A stretch of DNA of 64,000 bases from Mytilus californianus (Eukaryota > Mollusca > Bivalvia > Mytilida > Mytilidae): NCBI RefSeq assembly GCF_021869535.1, contig NW_026262734.1:97097285-97161284 (forward strand), given 5' to 3'. The position numbers were made by a program, and so were the translations under genes. How positions within the stretch are numbered: the stretch's first letter is position 1; each line of letters starts with the position of its first letter. This document shows, piece by piece, positions 57,960 through 64,000 of the stretch. The notes below the pieces were generated by a model that did no database searches, was not told the DNA's origin, and saw nothing but the letters and a program-made list of their open reading frames with translations.

Positions 57960-59880
57960 AGAAAGCGCTTCAACACTCATTGATATAAAAAAGGAGCAAC
58001 TATTTGATTTGACCGGGACTTAAGAGTCAAGTATTTTACCCTCATCAAGTCGATTATTTTAGGTCACAGAGTAGTTCAGTTAAAGGAAGGGGAAATAAAA
58101 TATGAAACTTAGACACAATATACGAACTTGCTTATAAGAGCGGTGCTCGTACTGGGAAGAAAACACGTACCAGAAGGGTCATTAGTAAACATTATAACTT
58201 TTAGGCAGTACCCATTCCAACCAAAGCAATGAGTAATTTCATGTGATTTCGAAGTGTAAAGATATCTTAATTTGCATGCAATCAAGTGGTCAATCTGCAA
58301 ATTACAAAATATCAGAAACTGGTAAAAAAACAAATCAGAAGTCGTATACATTAAAATGTTGCTTGTCGATTCTTTTAAAATTTGTTGTATTGTGTTTGAT
58401 TGACGGCAAAATTATTTGATTAAAACAAATGGTTCGTGGCATGCTTTGGTTTTATCAATGTCAAAGGTGAATTGCTTCAAATAGTCTGAAATCGCCGTAT
58501 TTAAAAAATGTCATGACCATCCGTTCACGATGCAATCATACGCGTAATATTTCAAAATTTGACGAGATAATCTTTATTAAATAGCCATGACCGTGAAACG
58601 ATTACTATGTCATCTTTCTTTATGGTGTAATTATATGATTTAAATTAGTATCATACAACAAAAGAAGCTATATAATATTTCAGTAAATATAACTTAATCA
58701 AAAGTTAATTTGAGTATCGATAGCAGGGTGGTATGTACTGTAGAAATCTTAATAGATTATGCACCTGTGGTGTAATTAGAAGATGATATATTTTCTGTAT
58801 CGGTATAATATAGAATTTGTGCATTCCACGGAGCAGGTTAGATGACCTTTGTGAAATTTAAGAAAGTTTCTTTAAATGAAAATGTTAATGCAAATTGTCA
58901 AATTTGATATCTGTTTTTTTTTTTGTTAAAGGTAAAGAAAAGTACATTGTGCATTAGATACATACGTACAATTCATAACTGATTAGGGGGAGGGGTTACG
59001 TTTTTAATATTTCACTTTTCATCCAAAAATGTAACTTTTAAGGTATTGCACTGGGCCTGTCAAATAATCTGTTGATACTCTTTACAATTACATCTTTTTA
59101 CCCCTACTTTATATTTTTATACATCAGATTTACATAGAAGTAATAAATAACTATTTTATCTTTAACTGTCTCTTGTTCTAAATAGAGCAATTAGTTTTGA
59201 TAAAACAGGAAAAGTGCCTTTATCTCAAATTTTCCAGATGTAGTAACACTTTCAGAAGATGTTTTGTAGTTATGGATTTGGAATGAAATCTTAATTGCGT
59301 CTATATTTCTGTCATCAAACTGATACCTTATCACTGCTTTTGTATAACAATATGAATTTTTTTACTATCTTGTCTTTTCTGGTTTAATTGCCAAAATCTG
59401 AACTTTTTGCTGATAAATGATAACACTTTAATGTAAATGGTTATATTTGACTCGTTACATGTACCACACACAATGCAAATCCATCTTGGTTGACCATAAT
59501 TCTGCGTAATACTATTTTTATATGATGTTTAAAAGGTACATTTGTACATAAATCATTGTAAATTATTTCATGTCTTTTTCATGTCTTTCACCTTCTGTGT
59601 TTGGTTTTTTTTTTATGTACATCAAACAATAGCTCATAGTTTTAGAAATGAAACAATAGTCTACATCAACCGAATTAAAAGAATATTTTTTATGGTATTT
59701 GTGATGACGAGTGTCCCACTCCCGAGACCATTATTAATGAAATGTATTCTTGTTTGTTAATTATCGTTTACCACCAACCCTTCCGGGTATAATTGCGCAT
59801 TTGAAATTAAAAAAAAATAATTACATAGTGCATTTCCTTATTACACATAAATACAAATCTCCAGAAGATGTTTACAATTC
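57960..59880. other. No supported gene
   Basis: Short frames only. A fragment at about 57990 ('aggagcaactatttgatttg') and one at 58985 ('ggggaggggttacgttttt') recall the 43078-type MITE, but I cannot join them as one element. Confidence 0.35.
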
Positions 59881-59894
59881 CTCGATTGAGACTT

Positions 59895-60113
59895 CACCGA
59901 ATGAGAGGTATATCACCGAATGAGAGGTGTATCTCCGAATGAGAGGTGCATCACCGAATGAGAGGTGTATCACCGAATCAGAGGTATATCACCGAATGAG
60001 AGGTGTATCACCGAATGAGAGGTGTATCACCGAATGAGAGGTATATCACCGAATGAGAGGTGTTTCACCGAATGAGTGTTGTATCACCAAATGAGAGGTG
60101 TGTCACCAAATTT
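59895..60113 (+). repeat. 19-bp tandem array, about 11.5 units
   Basis: The unit is CACCGAATGAGAGGTGTAT with GTATAT and GTGCAT variants. It is followed directly by an R3 fragment and then a SINE. Confidence 0.93.
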
Positions 60114-60117
60114 GTAT

Positions 60118-60192
60118 TAGCCATTAGTAACTTGACGGGTGCCACAAATGAAGCAGGATATGCTTACTCTACCTGAGCACCTGATATCAACC
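60118..60192 (+). repeat. Dispersed repeat family R3 fragment ending at a SINE
   Basis: 'cttgacgggtgccacaaatg', AAGCAGGATATGCTTACTCT and 'gagcacctgatatca' are the outer part of R3 (compare the reverse of 46130-46185). The R3 text stops where the SINE begins, as if the SINE inserted into or beside it. Confidence 0.5.
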
Positions 60193-60440
60193 ACGAGTGG
60201 TCTAAGTAGTCGAACAACTGTATCACTTGCCTATCAACACCGAGGTTGGATTTCGAAACCCGCACGTGGCAGGTGCGCTCGACTCCAATCTTGACTATGC
60301 ATGTCAGTTTTACTACCTAAGGTCAGTGGTTCTCTCCGGGCACTCCGGCTTCCTCCACTAATAAAAACCGACCACCACCAAGTAGCACAATAGTGCTGAA
60401 AGTGACTTTAAACACCAATCAATCAATTAATCAATCAATT
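60192..60440 (+). mobile_element. tRNA-derived SINE, copy 4, 5'-truncated
   Basis: The copy starts inside box A (CGAGTGGTCTAAGTAG). Box B is altered (TTTCGAAACCC). The core 'gtggttctctccgggcactc' and 'cctccactaataaaaac' is clear, and the tail is an AATC-type array ('caatcaatcaattaatcaat'). Confidence 0.8.
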
Positions 60441-60849
60441 GAATATACCCGTGGTATCTGTTGTCTCTTTTTGCAGTAAAGTGTGCTATGTTTTGTAAAC
60501 AGTGTATTAAATTTTATAAAAAAAATCTACTAGCGCGAACTCAAAAAATTATGTTAAGAGGTATATAATTCAGTTTTACTTCATCTGAGAAACACTTTCT
60601 TGATTTTGTTTCAACTGGACATAATTGCCCCTTTTCTTTAAAGTTCAAGATGTCTAAATTTGTTTTAGGAAGAAATACATTGTCCACAATAGGGACTATA
60701 TGTGAAGATCTTATAAGGGCGATATCTCTGGTCACAGACACCACCCGATAATTAAATTCAGAGCACATTTGAAAAATTGGGAAATATTTCAAAGACGAGA
60801 AAAATATTCATAAAAGTACTAGATATTAAGGAGGCAATAAGAAATAGTT

Positions 60850-61025
60850 AATCGAAACAGACATGACCTAAAGTAAAAAAAATACGAAAAGACAAACGAA
60901 CAACAATTCACAAAAAATACACGGTAAACTGTGTGAAAATTGAATATCATGAATCCCACAAAAAGCAGGGGTGACCTCAAGTTCTGCACCGGAAGTGCAA
61001 GGTGTTCTTGTTTCACTAGTGCAAG
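60850..61025 (-). repeat. Dispersed repeat family R3, reverse copy
   Basis: 'aaagacaaacgaacaacaat' and 'gtgacctcaagttctgcacc', then GGAAGTGCAAGG, are the reverse of R3 with some divergence. The 83- and 107-codon frames here overlap the repeat. Confidence 0.5.
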
Positions 61026-61403
61026 TCAGCATTGTCTTCTGCAGTGTATACGATCTTGAATATAGGTCAGTAAAGTTATTTAAAGAACTTTGTCTTATTG
61101 TGAGGCTAGCAATCAACATAACTGTAATTATATATATTACAATCGATCATGAACTAAAAGCTATAACCGCGAACCTGTCTGATCTTATGATCTCAGTTGT
61201 TTGGCGTACGTCGATGAGACAGCAATTTACAAAAACACGTAAAAACCACAAAATACATCCGTATTTAGATGTCTTTTTATATGAACATGAATGAAGTTTT
61301 GCGTAAGAGTGTTGCTGACGTAAATTTTATCAGGAATATGCAATTTGAATATGACTTATTGCGATATGTTTGAGACTATATTACGTTTATAATGGATCTT
61401 TTT

Positions 61404-61720
61404 TAGGGTCTGGATAGGGTTTACAGTATAGAGAAAGATAGCAAAAAAATTAACGAATATAGAAAAATTAGCAAAAAATAAAGATTAGAGAATAATGGTG
61501 TGCAATAGTATAGAGAAGAACAGTTGAAAATAAAAGATACTGATCGATTTCAGAAATCAACGATATACAGAATAAAGAAATCTTATCAATAATTTCTATA
61601 GTATTATAAATAATTTTCATGAAAATTTACGCTACTTCTAAAGATAAAGAAAATTGCCTCTCTTCAAAAAATAAAATAATTAAAGAATACAGAAATAAAG
61701 GATCACCATCGAGACCCTCA
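61404..61720 (-). mobile_element. 'ATTCTCTATTCTT' family element, reverse copy with both ends
   Basis: The left end AGGGTCTGGATAGGGTTTAC and right end CACCATCGAGACCCT are inverted. Internal words 'agagaataatggtgtgcaat' and 'aaaaattagcaaaaaataaa' are the reverse of those at 31645, 35546 and 36351. Confidence 0.6.
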
Positions 61721-62495
61721 TTATAACAATTATTAAATTCCGATGGCTTTATTATTTCATGATAACGTCCAATTAAAACGGCTTAGATACTTATGATTAA
61801 TTATTTCTGCATGATTTACATCTTGTAAGAATGTTTAAAGATGCATCAATTAAAATTTTGAAAATACAGACATGTATTATGTAGCTTATATAGATCAAAA
61901 GGTCAATTCTACCTCCTCAAATTAAACACATATTTTTATAAATAATTCAACAAAGGTGGTATTATCTGGTATACATTTCATAAGAAATATACTTATCAGA
62001 ACGGAAATATGCTCTCAGACATGCTTCCGACTAATTTACTGATGTTGGCAAACATTTTACATAATATCTGCATGTCTATGAGAGAGGCTTCTATTTTTAC
62101 GACTTCTCTTTTACGACTTCTCTTTCATCCTACATACCACTTTGTTCCTTTAATGCTTTCAATGTGTTAGAAAGTGTTTCAGTCCTTTCAAACGACAACG
62201 TCGTACGTTTTGTGCAGAAATCTTTGTGCTGACATCAAAATATGACAGTCGTGGTGCAGTTATGGACAAACTATAAATTTTCTCACTCAAAGCACTTTGA
62301 ACTAGAATTGTTTTCACTCACAACCACTTTACGAATCATTTCCTAACACATATCTTGTAAAAAGATATTTAAAAATAAGTTGTACTACATGTAGGCCTAC
62401 ACGTAAAAGTAAAATCAAAGTACGAAGCATGCATTGAATCGATGATATTAAATTTATACTTGAGGAATCTGAATACATCTTTCATATCGCACGTG
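61721..62495. other. No supported gene
   Basis: AT-rich with only a doubled 'ttttacgacttctctt' at 62093-62118. Confidence 0.4.
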
Positions 62496-62499
62496 GAGC

Positions 62500-62710
62500 A
62501 GGATCTATTTACCCTTCAAGAGCACCTAAGATCATCCCCGGTTTTGGTGGGGTTCGTGTTGCTCAATATTTAGTTTTCTATGTTCTTTTTTATGTGCTGT
62601 TGTTTGTCTTTTGATCGGTTTTCGTTTTTGCCTTGTCATTGTCAGTTTGTTTTCGACTTATGAGTTTGATTATATAATATCCCGTTGATATCTTTTGCCT
62701 CTCTTTCAAA
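62500..62710 (+). repeat. Dispersed repeat family R3, plus copy
   Basis: 'ttcaagagcacctaagatca', 'ggggttcgtgttgctcaata', 'tatgtgctgttgtttgtctt' and 'gtcagtttgttttcgactta' match 4430-4640 and 52548-52750. Confidence 0.65.
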
Positions 62711-64000
62711 AGTTGATGGATTTTTAAAAAAGTGAACTACACAGCAATGAAAACTAAATAAACTCCAATAAGCCTTGACTATAATAGAGGACACAGGAAT
62801 ACCAAAAATGGGTCTGAGTTTATCTGTGGTCTGTAAGGAAAGATATAAACTATCTAAGTCCTACGAAAGCGTCATTATGAAACAGACAAGGGTGATATTT
62901 ATCAATGAATTCACCATTAATTTTCTCAATACCGAGTATTAGTAATATTGTCATTCAAAGAAATATACTTTAAAGGAACTGATCAATCAAAGTAATGCGA
63001 AGATTAAACTGTTGTAGTTTTTTTTAGACTAATCTTGCTTAAAAACAATATCAGGAAAGAAAACGTCTGTTCTTCATGTGCAACTACCGATGCTACAAAT
63101 ATACATCAAACCAAACGGGATCAGAAAGAATTTACCAAATATTCGTACGGAAAAGTAGTGAAAGCTCTTTTCTATTTCTGTTACTCAAAATTACGTATGT
63201 CAATGACAATGTCATAAAAAGTTTACAATCAGAAAAGATAAGAATAAATCGGTTATTCGTGTTCGTTGTATTTTTGCATGGTAAGATGGAACAAGTTTAT
63301 TTATTAAAGTGCTGTGTCGACACTTGCTTTGATTTAGATTAATGGTAGTTTTTTTCTTTTTTCTACAGCATTCAATTGTATATTTAAATTTAAGATAAAA
63401 TGTATCTAAATAGAATTGGTGCAATCGTTGACTAAATTTCTGGCGCAAATGATGCTAGGTAATTTTAAAGCTAATGTCACAAACGTATTATTGGCGAAAA
63501 TGAGTTGTGCCGCAAAAGCACCCATTTTTGGCGCAAACGGATTTCTCCCTTTTTAGATGCAGTTTAAACAAATTGCATCTTAAAAACAAGGCAACAAAAT
63601 AAACAAAATTAGGACACTGGTTACTCTTTTGAAATGTTGCACATTCTCTCATTCTAGGGGCTTTTACAACTTACTACAGTATACGGTATGTTTTTTTTAT
63701 CATTGTCAAAGGTCATATTTTGACCCTTATCTGGCCACACACTTTACCTTTGGTGTTTGGTGTTTTCTTCGATAAAAATGTGTAACCAAGTTTTACAATG
63801 AACAGCTACCGACTTCCTGAATTGTTAAATTCATGACATCTAAACATATGCAAATGAAATACTTGAGACTTTATGGCATTATCAATTATACAGTATTCAA
63901 CTGAGCCGTGTTTGACTTGCAAATATCGCTTAATTTCTTTTGTCAGGGTGTAACAAACAGAAATTCATTCGATCAAAACGGAATAAATATAACGTTGATC
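62711..64000. other. No supported gene at the window end
   Basis: Two overlapping frames of 60-88 codons at 63035-63342 have no recognisable motif. No repeat or inverted structure was seen. Confidence 0.4.

Noticed and set aside
60971-61294. 107-codon plus-strand frame
   Set aside because: It begins inside the reverse R3 copy and has no recognisable motif or splice borders.

Overview
This window looks like animal nuclear DNA from a bivalve mollusc, most likely a mussel of the Mytilus type. The evidence is AT-rich sequence, no dense open reading frames, intron-like splice signals, a degraded C1q domain, a tRNA-derived SINE in four copies, and many dispersed repeats and short inverted-repeat elements of kinds I associate with mussel genomes. 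That assignment is recognition, not a database result. No prokaryotic operon, CRISPR array, rRNA or free-standing tRNA gene is visible. No complete gene can be assembled with confidence.

Layout. 1-4.7 kb: a C1q-domain exon broken by a stop and a frameshift (2868-3324), followed by a reverse SINE, a LINE-like 3' end with an (ATTC)n tail, and three dispersed repeats. 4.7-11.3 kb: mostly featureless AT-rich DNA with a perfect 32-bp inverted repeat pair (5319/7903). 11.3-25.5 kb: repeats plus five or six diverged copies of a short exon-like segment (Asp-rich, Gly-Cys core, phase-1 borders), spread over 12 kb. A pair of ~490-bp inverted arms (16796/20919) encloses a SINE, a foldback element and other repeats. 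A 140-codon orphan reading frame lies on the minus strand at 24.6-25.0 kb.

26.8-33.4 kb is rich in foldback structures. It holds a 580-bp TIR element, a ~38-bp tandem array with a TGACGTCA core in nearly every unit, two adjacent foldbacks (one with a perfect 42-bp stem), a second TGACGTCA cluster, and another foldback. 34-46 kb: a third SINE, a 22-bp satellite of about 1 kb (38.87-39.87 kb), a TTA microsatellite, and several MITE-like elements.

49.3-51.9 kb is a 34-bp satellite of about 75 units with a higher-order duplication of roughly 1.03-1.06 kb. 52.2-53.4 kb is bounded by ~136-bp inverted arms, with a perfect 36-bp hairpin beside the left arm and a 27-bp tandem array grown from the right arm. 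54.6-60.1 kb has a foldback with a probable target-site duplication, 39-bp, 53-bp and 19-bp arrays, and an element with CAGWGGCGGATCC ends. 60-64 kb has a fourth SINE and further dispersed repeats.

No set of genes here can be said to work together. The informative content is one decayed immune-type lectin domain, a family of duplicated exon-like segments, and an unusually varied collection of non-autonomous mobile and tandem DNA. All repeat identities and copy counts are by eye.
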